A stretch of DNA of 64,000 nt from positions 124,001 to 188,000 of the forward strand of contig NZ_JBHRWV010000004.1 of NCBI RefSeq assembly GCF_042648145.1, in the 5' to 3' direction. How positions within the stretch are numbered: position 1 is the stretch's first letter; the number at the start of each line of letters is the position of its first letter. The DNA comes from Salinicoccus sesuvii. GTDB lineage: Bacteria; Bacillota; Bacilli; Staphylococcales; Salinicoccaceae. Position numbers and translations under genes: made by a program. The notes beneath the pieces are model-generated. The model ran no database searches. It was not told the origin of the DNA and saw only the letters and a program-made list of their open reading frames with translations. Shown in pieces: positions 54,672 to 62,480 of this stretch.

Positions 54672-56249
54672 CTATTCTCTATGCACATCTTTTAAAAAGT
54701 GGAAACTGGCCGGGTGCTGGCCATATCCTTCGATATCCTCGCGGAGACCTGTAAGCAGTGAGGGATGATAGATCGGAATGATCGGAGATTCATCAAGCAG
54801 GATTTGCTGAGCGTCTCCATACAATGCCAGTCTTTCATCCATGTCTGTTTCGGAACGTGCTGCGTCAAGCAGTGAATCCACTTCACTGTTATTGTATCTC
54901 GAACGGTTACCTGAGGTGCCGATGTTCGAAGAATGGAAGAGAGCATAGAGCCCGTAGTCGGCATCCAGTGTCACCGTCCCCCATCCACCGATGAACATTT
55001 CGTGATCACCGCCGCCGACGTAGTCGAGGAATGCACCGGAATCGAGCTGGTAGATTTCAAGATTGATGTTCAAATCGGCAAGTGCTTCCTGGATATAGGC
55101 GGCCATGTCTGCTGCGGTACGATCCATGACTGTAATCTCTGCTGTGAATCCATCGCCGTACCCATTATCTTCGAGCAGCTGCCTAGCTGCTTCTGTGTCA
55201 TATTCGAGCCTATCCAGATCATCACTATACCCAAAGACCGCTGGTGAGAGTGGTGTATCCGCCACTTCCGCCTTACCTTCAAGCATTTCATCGATGATTG
55301 CCTGCTTGTCGATGGCTTTAGCGATGGCTGTTCTGACGACTGGATCATCGAATGGTGCCTTTTCAGTGTTGAAACCGACGTATTCCATGCGGACACTCTC
55401 AGTTTCATTCATTTTTGTATCTGCATTCTCTTCAATTTGTGCGAAGTCGTTCGGATTGACCGGATAAATGAGATCGGTCGTCTCGGTCATCAGTTCTGCG
55501 ATGCGTGCCGAATCTTCAGGTACGGCCTTGAATGTGAACGTCTCTGCTTGAGCGGGTGTGCCCCAGTAGTCTGCGTTACGCGATAGCGTCACATATTCAC
55601 CTTCTGCGAGTGTTTCGAAAGTATACGGTCCTGTACCAGCTGGATTGCGGTGGACTTCAGTCAGCAGTTCGCCGCCATCCTCGTACTGTTCATAATCCGC
55701 CTCAATAACTGCTGGACTGATCATGCTACCGGCAGGATGTGCCAGATGCGATGGCAGTGCAGCGAAAGGATTGATTGTCTTGATATGTACTGTATAGTCA
55801 TCAACGACTTCAACAGAATCGATCAGCTCGAACAAGAAAGCGACAGGAGCACCCACTTCTGCATCCCTCACGCGATCAAGATTTGTTTTAACCGCTTCTG
55901 CATTGAAATCTGTGCCATCGTGGAAAGTGACCCCTTCCCTCAACTTGAATTCCCACGTCAGATCATCAATCTGCTCATAAGATTCAGCGAGTCCAGGTTC
56001 AATATCAAGGTCTGGTGTAAACTCAACTAGGCGATCGTATATATTAACATTCACGTGGTTCGATGACTGGTCGTTTGCTGCATGTGGATCGAGTGAATTG
56101 GGAGTTGCCAGGACACTCATCGTCAAATCTTCTCCACTACCTGTCTCTGTTTCTTCTTCTACAGCTTCTTCCACTTCACTGTCATTTGTACAGGCAGAGA
56201 GTAGCAGTATAAAAAGGAAAGTAAACAATGGTACCAAGTATTTTTTCAT
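54672..56249 (-). CDS. ABC transporter substrate-binding lipoprotein (SBP_bac_5)
   Basis: 525 residues, lipobox LLSAC with Cys20, acidic linker, then family blocks NIYDRLVEF, WEFKLREGVTFHDGT and FNTEKAPFDDPVVRTAI. It is a paralogue of the protein at 16364 (same FNTEKAPFDD block and domain order). Closest in style to GsiB/DppA-type binders of glutathione or short peptides. Again no permease or ATPase genes are adjacent, so it is an orphan binding protein. Confidence 0.9.
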   Translation of the reverse strand: MKKYLVPLFTFLFILLLSACTNDSEVEEAVEEETETGSGEDLTMSVLATPNSLDPHAANDQSSNHVNVNIYDRLVEFTPDLDIEPGLAESYEQIDDLTWEFKLREGVTFHDGTDFNAEAVKTNLDRVRDAEVGAPVAFLFELIDSVEVVDDYTVHIKTINPFAALPSHLAHPAGSMISPAVIEADYEQYEDGGELLTEVHRNPAGTGPYTFETLAEGEYVTLSRNADYWGTPAQAETFTFKAVPEDSARIAELMTETTDLIYPVNPNDFAQIEENADTKMNETESVRMEYVGFNTEKAPFDDPVVRTAIAKAIDKQAIIDEMLEGKAEVADTPLSPAVFGYSDDLDRLEYDTEAARQLLEDNGYGDGFTAEITVMDRTAADMAAYIQEALADLNINLEIYQLDSGAFLDYVGGGDHEMFIGGWGTVTLDADYGLYALFHSSNIGTSGNRSRYNNSEVDSLLDAARSETDMDERLALYGDAQQILLDESPIIPIYHPSLLTGLREDIEGYGQHPASFHFLKDVHRE

Positions 56250-56353
56250 AATTCTCCTCCATCTATCAGTTTAGCCACTTTCCATAGTAACATACTCGGA
56301 ATAGGGGGGTGGAGAGAAAATATTAAATGCGCGCGATATATCAGTCAGCAAAA

Positions 56354-56383
56354 TTGATTCTCGGTAAAGTAGATTGGTATAGT
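56354..56383 (+). promoter_or_regulatory. Sigma-A promoter of the flavin oxidoreductase gene
   Basis: TTGATT, an 18-base spacer, TATAGT, 44 bases before the ATG. Confidence 0.6.
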
Positions 56384-56426
56384 ATGTATTCGGATATGAT
56401 TACAGCACAAACAGGAGGCTCCTATA

Positions 56427-57557
56427 ATGAATACCAAGTATGCACCACTATTTGAAAGCGTTCAGCTGCCGAACGGTGTTGAACTGAAAAATAAATTTGT
56501 ACTCGCTCCACTGACCCATGTTTCTTCAAACGACGATGGCACACCCACGGATGCAGAAATTGAGTATATGCGTAAAAAATCTGACGGTGTCGGTCTTGCA
56601 TTGACCGCAGCAACGAACGTAACGGACCTTGGCAAAGCATTCCCGGGCCAGCCGTCCATCGTTCGTGACTCGGATATTGAAGAGCAACGAAAAATTGCCG
56701 ATGCCATGAAGGAAAATGGCGCTAAGGCAATCATGCAAATCCACCATGGGGGCGTCCAAGCGCTCCCGTCTCAGACAGCCACTGGCGAATCTGCCGGCCC
56801 GAGCGCCATTACCATGCAGAGCTTTGGTGAACCGGAACCCCACGATGCACGAGAACTGACGCTGGATGAAATCGAAGAAACGATTAAAGCATTCGGGGAA
56901 GCAACACGCAGAGCGATTGAAGCCGGGTTTGACGGTGTTGAGATCCATGGTGCAAACCATTACGTCGTTCACCAGTTCATCTCCCCCTACTTCAATAAAC
57001 GTACGGACAAATGGGGCGAAGACCGCTACCTCTTCGCCATGCAAGTTGTGGATGAAGTAGTCAAAACGGCCAAGAAACATGGCAACCCCGATTTCATTAT
57101 CGGCTATAGATTCTCACCGGAAGAAAGCGAATCACCTGGCATTCGTATGGAAATCACTGAAGCGTTGATTGGCAAACTCGTTGAGAAGCCGCTCGACTAC
57201 TTACATGTCTCGCTATTTGACATACATTCCACGACACGTGAAGGCAAATACGAAGGTACAGAGCGTATTGAACTCCTCCACAAATGGATTGGCGGTCGTA
57301 TGCCACTGATCGGTATTGGCTCCATTTTCACACCGGAACAGGCACTGGAAGCACTCGAGGCTGGTAATGTCGACCTGCTCGGACTTGGTCGCGCCCTGCT
57401 TCTTGATTCAGATTTCATCAACAAGATCGAAGCTGGCAGAGAAGACAAGATTACCAACGTATTCGATCCAGAACGTACAGATAAGCACGAACTGACTGAA
57501 CCTCTATGGGAACAGTTCTATAAAGGATTCTACCCAGTACCACGTAAAGACCAATAA
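56427..57557 (+). CDS. Old-yellow-enzyme-like NADH:flavin oxidoreductase
   Basis: 376 residues, ACAGGAGGC before the ATG. TIM-barrel FMN enzyme: KNKFVLAPLTHVSS at the first strand, MQIHHGGVQA, GVEIHGANHYVVHQFISPYFNKRTD (in pieces EIHGANHYVVHQF, SPYFNKRTD) with the substrate His/Asn pair, and a C-terminal LLGLGRALLLDSDF phosphate loop. Length fits the single-domain group (YqiG-like) rather than 2,4-dienoyl-CoA reductases. Reduces activated alkenes; natural substrate unknown. Confidence 0.92.
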   Translation: MNTKYAPLFESVQLPNGVELKNKFVLAPLTHVSSNDDGTPTDAEIEYMRKKSDGVGLALTAATNVTDLGKAFPGQPSIVRDSDIEEQRKIADAMKENGAKAIMQIHHGGVQALPSQTATGESAGPSAITMQSFGEPEPHDARELTLDEIEETIKAFGEATRRAIEAGFDGVEIHGANHYVVHQFISPYFNKRTDKWGEDRYLFAMQVVDEVVKTAKKHGNPDFIIGYRFSPEESESPGIRMEITEALIGKLVEKPLDYLHVSLFDIHSTTREGKYEGTERIELLHKWIGGRMPLIGIGSIFTPEQALEALEAGNVDLLGLGRALLLDSDFINKIEAGREDKITNVFDPERTDKHELTEPLWEQFYKGFYPVPRKDQ

Positions 57558-57561
57558 AACA

Positions 57562-57600
57562 AAACGCCTGGCATTGACTTCGAATCAATGTCAGGCGTTT
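57562..57600. terminator. Bidirectional terminator
   Basis: Stem AAACGCCTG-g-CATTGA with TCAATG-t-CAGGCGTTT, flanked by A and T runs. Confidence 0.9.
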
Positions 57601-57626
57601 TTATATACCGAGTACTTGCTGAAATA

Positions 57627-58211
57627 CTAATTTTCTTGCGCTACTTTAATCCACTGTTCTAGAGCATGAAGTGCTTTAATATCAGTACTCTTTAGCTTTT
57701 CTCTCAAATACGAGAAGTCTATGTCATCAAACCTTGTAGCAATCAAATAGATACCGTAGTTTTCATTATCAGCTCGTTCATAATCCAAGACCCTGTCATA
57801 TAAAATACTTTCTATTGATTGGACAAGAACGTATTTATCACCAGGTAGATTAATTTTTATTGTTTTATCATAATCTGGGGGATCAAGAGTGTCATCTACA
57901 ATATCTATGGCGACATCTAATCTTTCCTATATAAAAATTTGTTCTTCATGAACGAACCCAATTTCACTTAATATCTCTTTTGTTTTTCCTGATGCAGAAG
58001 TTAAAAAATCTATATCATGAGTCGTATATTTACTCTCCGTAAAAATTTCTAAAGATAATCCACCTACTATGATGGGTAAGTCACCTTCGTTCACTTCTTC
58101 TGACATGAGTCTTGTTATAATTGCAGAAACTTCAAGCATTTTATCAGATAGGCTTGAATCGGAAGAAATACTATTCATATCGATTCGCGCTTGCTCTATA
58201 TTATAAGTCAT
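57627..58211 (-). pseudogene. Nucleotidyltransferase-fold protein with an amber stop
   Basis: A 195-codon frame from the ATG at 58211 is interrupted once, by TAG at 57927-57929, and otherwise reads cleanly to the stop at 57627. The first part holds the nucleotidyltransferase core LPIIVGGLSLEIFTE with THDIDFL; the second continues ERLDVAIDIVDD, IESILYDRVLDYE and ALEQWIKVAQEN, the usual layout of DUF6036/AbiEii-like proteins. The stop replaces a position where Tyr (TAT) would fit. Its start overlaps the 61-aa gene upstream by 11 bases, the arrangement of an antitoxin-toxin pair. Confidence 0.7.
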
Positions 58212-58386
58212 TTTCTTTTTTTCGCATTTCATCTAATATTCTTTGCTTTTCGGGATTACGGCGTGGTCTATCAAAATTGCGATCACCAGGCATGAAATCT
58301 GGACTGACTCTTCTGATAGCACGAACAGCATCTTTTCTTTTTTCTCTATTCTTTTTTCGTACATCCGATAGCGTCAATGTTTTCAT
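58201..58386 (-). CDS. Small basic protein, antitoxin-like partner
   Basis: 61 residues from the ATG at 58386, with AAAGGGGGATC upstream. Very basic and helical: TLTLSDVRKKNREKRKDAV, then RNFDRPRRNPEKQRILDEM. No known DNA-binding fold is recognised. It overlaps the nucleotidyltransferase gene, so the two are cotranscribed and coupled. Size, charge and order suit an antitoxin or accessory protein for the nucleotidyltransferase; this is inference. Confidence 0.65.
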   Translation of the reverse strand: MKTLTLSDVRKKNREKRKDAVRAIRRVSPDFMPGDRNFDRPRRNPEKQRILDEMRKKENDL

Positions 58387-59097
58387 TATGATCCCCCTTT
58401 TACTGTTCATCGTTTACCATTCGTCCATTCTCGTTTATTTCTCATTATAGTAATTATACATTTTTTCGTTGGAGAATGAAATTTAGTAAATCAGATTAAA
58501 ATTTGCCGATGTTGCGATGGTATTGAGCAAAAAGAATTAGATATTAAATCCATTGACTAGTAATTGTAATAGATTATCCACAATTATCTCTATATTGACT
58601 CTTTAGAAAGTCCTTACAATATTTACTCTCACGAAGTGTTTAAATATCAATAATAGTAAATACTTAGGGGGTTCTACCTGATTTTCTATACAATACAGGA
58701 ATACAAAAACCTTAATATTGACTACAAACAACCATTAAGAGATTGTAACTGCTCATTGCTCAAAGAATTCTAGCTTTCCCCTGTAAAATGACTACTACGA
58801 GGCTTACTGATATTAACAATATGAAGAGTGCGCTGTCCTAATGCGCATCTTCCGGAAAGAATAATATAATACAAAAATTCATTACAATTAGCGCAATAGA
58901 CTCTTTACTCGATGGCATAATACCCTCTAGTAGATTGATAGTGTTAACTAAACACTAAGCTAGCAGACAGAAAAAGGTATTTTTTCGTATTTAACCAGTG
59001 TTGGTAAGGATTCAAAGCATATTAGGGTCAATTAGAATTGTGACATATAGTACCAAGCTTAAATAAAATTAGTTAAAGCTCAGTAAAAAAATCGCTT
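58387..59097. other. AT-rich gap, no gene seen
   Basis: About 700 AT-rich bases with frequent stops in all frames and no strong hairpin or repeat that I can identify. It separates the toxin-antitoxin-like pair from the decayed small-gene cluster. Confidence 0.5.
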
Positions 59098-59271
59098 TTA
59101 CTTTTCATTTTTATTGAACTTTTTTTCTATAAACCAAAACATTAGCGTCAAAAATATAATATAAAAAATCGCAAATATAATACTGGACATTCCCGATTCA
59201 ATATAAGAAAAAATTAAATTACCAATAAAAAACATAATAAGTAGTAATATAATTGTAATCAATCTATACAA
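59098..59271 (-). CDS. 57-aa two-helix membrane protein
   Basis: 57 residues from a TTG at 59271 with AAGGTGAT 7 bases upstream. Sequence opens MYRLITIILLLIMFFIGN, has a short loop SYIESGMSS, then a second helix IIFAIFYIIFLTLMFWF and a basic tail EKKFNKNEK. Size and two-helix plan resemble immunity proteins or small accessory proteins of peptide-bacteriocin loci. It lies 23 bases downstream of the peptide-like ORF, on the same strand. Confidence 0.6.
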   Translation of the reverse strand: MYRLITIILLLIMFFIGNLIFSYIESGMSSIIFAIFYIIFLTLMFWFIEKKFNKNEK

Positions 59272-59293
59272 TATAAATCACCTTCTTAATAGA

Positions 59294-59764
59294 TTATCCA
59301 ACACAAGTACTACTTTGAATTGTAAGAGAAGAATTATAATAATACTTAGTTAACTTCATTGTTTTTTTGAAGTTTTCATTCGGATAATAATAGTTAAAGT
59401 GCTCTACAACACCATAAAGATTATTTGGAGAAAAATAAGCGTCAGAAAAACCAGCAATAACTCCAAGTGGAAGATTCAAAGCAGGGTGTATCCTGTTCTT
59501 AGCTAGAGCAAATGATGGTGCAAGCACAGTACTAGACGCAGCTGTGTATCCATGCGTACTAAAGTTTTGACAATATGAGAACTTACAATCTCCCACATTG
59601 GGAACTGCAAATGTAGAAAAGCCACCATTCCCAGAATTACTATTCAAATCGTTACTATCTGCCGAAGCAAGACACATTATTTCTTCAAAATCTTCATCAC
59701 TAATGTTTTGTAATTCTTTTTCATTTACAAAAATATTATTCTCGATTTCCTTATAATTAACTTC
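59294..59764 (-). CDS. Peptide-precursor-like ORF, start unresolved
   Basis: The frame ending at 59294 is open back to a TAA at 59765-59767. Its N-terminal part reads VNEKELQNISDEDFEEIM, which looks like a RiPP leader (acidic, ELxxIS-DE-x-FEEI), then CLASADSNDLNSNSGNGG and a ~100-residue Gly/Ser/Asn/Tyr-rich region with four Cys in the whole ORF. No ATG lies before the leader in this frame; the first is 59677, inside it. One extra A in the run near 59718 would give MKKELQNISDEDFEEIM from an ATG, but that has no good ribosome site either. It may be a bacteriocin-like secreted peptide or a decayed one. Confidence 0.45.
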   Translation of the reverse strand, partial: EVNYKEIENNIFVNEKELQNISDEDFEEIMCLASADSNDLNSNSGNGGFSTFAVPNVGDCKFSYCQNFSTHGYTAASSTVLAPSFALAKNRIHPALNLPLGVIAGFSDAYFSPNNLYGVVEHFNYYYPNENFKKTMKLTKYYYNSSLTIQSSTCVG

Positions 59765-59816
59765 TTAATATTCAGCCTCCAAAACTTCTTCAGCACTTAC
59801 AACTAGAGAAAGATTT

Positions 59817-60020
59817 CTAAGTCTCTTTATTTTTCTTAGTCTTTCTAACTTTTTTATTCTTTATCTCAAGAATAACACCTGCTATAACAATCCCTAAGCC
59901 AACGACTATACTTAGAACAAGAAGTAAAGAGGAATCGACCCGTTCTCCTATAAAATAAGAAATCTATACAGATAAACATATAACGAGTACCCCAAATATT
60001 TTGAGCAAAGTTGCTTTCAT
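59817..60020 (-). pseudogene. Small two-helix membrane protein with amber stop
   Basis: ATG at 60020 after GAAGGGGT. Reads MKATLLKIFGVLVICLSV, then TAG at 59964-59966, then continues in frame ISYFIGERVDSSLLLVLSIV, a second helix, and a Lys-rich tail, 67 codons in all. The conserved two-helix plan on both sides of the stop indicates a recent nonsense mutation. Upstream neighbour of the peptide-like ORF on the same strand. Confidence 0.55.
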
Positions 60021-60232
60021 AAGAACCCCTTCTTAAAAGTGTTCAATAACTTTATATTGCCCCATTCCCTTATCCATCTAGTTTAATTTAATTTTGTTAA
60101 AATATCAGAACGCAGTACTGCCCAGTTACACACACGAATTTTTCTAGCGAAAAGATGCGCCTCCCTCTGGGTAATTCACTTCAAGAGTGAGTTCAAAAAT
60201 AGAACTTAAAGACAAAAAGTACAAGATGACTA

Positions 60233-60394
60233 TCACCCTTTTTTATCTTTAAATTCTTCGAAAAAAGTTAAAATTATAATAAGTATTCCAACTACGACGA
60301 CTATATAAAAAACATCATCCACTTCACCAAAAAACCATGGATATAGAATACAAAGAATTAATAATGCTAATAAAATACCTTTAACTATTTTCAA
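60233..60394 (-). CDS. 53-aa two-helix membrane protein
   Basis: 53 residues from a TTG at 60394: helix KIVKGILLALLILCILYPWF, short acidic loop GEVDDV, second helix FYIVVVVGILIIILTFF, tail EEFKDKKG. GGGGGG lies 13 bases upstream, too far for this TTG; an ATG at the right distance (ATGTTAAATTG) is out of frame by one base, so a lost A may have broken the true start. Same plan as its two small neighbours. Confidence 0.5.
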   Translation of the reverse strand: MKIVKGILLALLILCILYPWFFGEVDDVFYIVVVVGILIIILTFFEEFKDKKG

Positions 60395-60427
60395 TTTAAC
60401 ATAATTCCCCCCTCGTCCAACATTTAA

Positions 60428-60541
60428 TTATTCACTTCTTCTTGCATATCTTATGACATCAATTTCTTTTAGGTTTGTAGATAATCTGACTGACCTCAAT
60501 GATAAAAAATTTGGTAAATGTAATTCGTCGGGTCCATTTCT
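60428..60541 (-). pseudogene. C-terminal fragment of an unrecognised protein
   Basis: After a stop at 60542-60544 the minus strand reads RNGPDELHLPNFLSLRSVRL and STNLKEIDVIRYARRSE to a stop at 60428. Composition is that of a real protein end; upstream frames are closed by stops. It is probably the tail of a lost gene of the same locus. The + strand open frame at 60453-60635 is a shadow. Confidence 0.35.
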
Positions 60542-60709
60542 TTATAATGTCCTAATTCTTTGTTTTCGTATTTTTATTGGCATCTTTAAAAAGTCCGGAG
60601 TACACAATCAATCTTTTCCCAGCGAGATTTTGTAGAACGTTTTAAAGACAGTTTCATCTTGGAAATAGTCATTGTCTTTCCCACTATATTTAGCAATTAA
60701 TGATCATTT

Positions 60710-62170
60710 TTAGAATTTAGCCTTCGCTGGATTCTTCGGCTTCTCAAGCTTCTTGTACATCTCCATCTTGTCATTATACCCCCAGATATAAGTCAGGCCG
60801 AATGATAGCGCAAGTGTAATGAATGTCACAAGGATGGCATACCAGAAGTTCGCAGTAATGCCGTTGTCTGGATCGATGAAGGATGGTAGTCCAATCAGGG
60901 AACCAATGATACTCCACATGTTGACTCCAAGAATGCCAGCGAGCAGTCCTCCGACCGCACTAGCGACGCTTGCACAGATGAAAGGTCTGCGGAAACGCAG
61001 GTTAATACCATAAATGGCAGGTTCCGTTATACCACAAAAAGCTGAGAATGCACCGGCATATCCGAGTTCCTTCACTTCTTTCTTTTTCGATTTCACGGCA
61101 ACACCAAGTGCAGCACCTGCTTGTCCGACGATGGTGACACTGATCATGACGGACAGATAGCTGTACCCGAGCGTTGCGAAATCATTGACGTACACCGGCA
61201 CGATCCCCCAGTGCAATCCGAAGATGACAAGGAGTTGATAGAATGCCGCAATGACAGCACCAAATAGTGGCGCATTGAAGTCAAGCATGGCTTGAAGTCC
61301 GTTGGCGAGTGCTGTAGAGAAACCAACCAATACAGGACCGGTAATGATGAGCGTAATGGCAGATACGAGTCCAATGATGACGATTGGGATAAAAATGGCT
61401 TGAATGTAAGATGAAACCCAAGTCTTCAGCCAATCTTCAAGTTTCTTCACCATCCACGCCGCCAGTATCATCGGGAATATCGAGTATGTATACGAGACGA
61501 AGGGAAAGGCAAAATTGCCGACAGCGAAGATGTTCACATCGCTATTTGCCGCTTCAAGGACTGTCGGGTGAATGATGACTCCCCCAATGACTGCGGTTAG
61601 AACCGGGTTCCCATCCATCCGCCTGGCTGCATTGAAACCGATGAGTATCGGCAAGAAGTAGAATACCGCATCCGCCATTGCGTTGATGATGAGATATGCT
61701 GTGCCTGTATCAGTAACGATGTTCGTTGCTGTGAGGACCGCAAGCAATCCTTTTATAATTCCTGCAGCAGCAAGAATACTGATGATCGGCATAACAGAAC
61801 CCGTGATGATCCCGATCAGCTTGTTGAACTGGTAACCGATCTTCTCCATGAATGTGCTATCCGCTTTAGGTGCTGAAACATACTCCCGACTTGTGGATTG
61901 ATCTTCCGAGCGGGAGAGCTGAGCCATTACTTCCTTATATATATCATCAACCGCAGGCCCGACCACCACCTGATACTGACCCCCTGCTTCCGCAACACCC
62001 ATAACACCTTTCATCTGTTTGATTTCTTCCGTCTCAGCGAGCGCAGGATCCTTCAGATAAAAACGGAGCCGAGTCACGCAATGGATGACGTTATCGATGT
62101 TTTCATCGCCGCCCACTTTCTCTATAATCTGTCCTGCCAGCTCATTGTAATTCTTTCTTTTGTTGTTCAT
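60710..62170 (-). CDS. PTS transporter EIIBC, beta-glucoside/sucrose family
   Basis: 486 residues from the ATG at 62170; the frame is open to 62233 but the family N-terminus fits MNNKRKNYNELAGQII. EIIB domain at 1-90 with phospho-Cys31 in VIHCVTRLRFYLKD. EIIC follows with ten hydrophobic segments and the substrate loop FCGITEPAIYGINLR (GITEPAIYG is the glucose-family signature). No EIIA domain is fused, so it relies on a separate IIA(Glc). Substrate could be trehalose, sucrose or a beta-glucoside; no glycosidase gene is next to it to decide. Ends in a poly-Lys/Pro tail. Confidence 0.9.
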   Translation of the reverse strand: MNNKRKNYNELAGQIIEKVGGDENIDNVIHCVTRLRFYLKDPALAETEEIKQMKGVMGVAEAGGQYQVVVGPAVDDIYKEVMAQLSRSEDQSTSREYVSAPKADSTFMEKIGYQFNKLIGIITGSVMPIISILAAAGIIKGLLAVLTATNIVTDTGTAYLIINAMADAVFYFLPILIGFNAARRMDGNPVLTAVIGGVIIHPTVLEAANSDVNIFAVGNFAFPFVSYTYSIFPMILAAWMVKKLEDWLKTWVSSYIQAIFIPIVIIGLVSAITLIITGPVLVGFSTALANGLQAMLDFNAPLFGAVIAAFYQLLVIFGLHWGIVPVYVNDFATLGYSYLSVMISVTIVGQAGAALGVAVKSKKKEVKELGYAGAFSAFCGITEPAIYGINLRFRRPFICASVASAVGGLLAGILGVNMWSIIGSLIGLPSFIDPDNGITANFWYAILVTFITLALSFGLTYIWGYNDKMEMYKKLEKPKNPAKAKF

Positions 62171-62480
62171 CGGTGTTTCCCACTCTCCTCCGAGTTTTCT
62201 TGCATAGATATAAATGAAACTGGATGTAATCACGCTAAAGTAAGCTTTGGGGTATCAAATCTCTCTAATATTAGAATACCTTAAATACTTTACTTGTGAA
62301 GTCATAAAATTTCAAAACATAGATTAATTTAAATATATAGAGTATTTTAAATATACACTACATAGATGTAAAAATTAATGTAAAATAGGTAATGAATGGA
62401 TGAGTAGTCCGATATGTATCATGCTGTACGTTCCGACTACTACATAAATCCATAATAATTGAAAAGGAGCAGTGTGCAAG
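62171..62480. other. Divergent promoter region, PTS and flotillin
   Basis: About 310 AT-rich bases between the divergent PTS and flotillin genes. No cre, RAT/antiterminator hairpin or clear promoter was recognised. Confidence 0.4.

Noticed and set aside
56451..56465. cre-like TTGAAAGCGTTCAGC at the start of the flavin oxidoreductase gene
   Set aside because: The required C near the 3' end is G, and the site is within the coding region; not counted.
58850..58870. CRISPR or other direct repeats in the AT-rich gap
   Set aside because: No repeated unit of useful length was found here or elsewhere in the window.
60453..60635. 60-aa ORF on the + strand
   Set aside because: No ribosome site; the minus strand carries a protein-like C-terminal fragment over the same bases.
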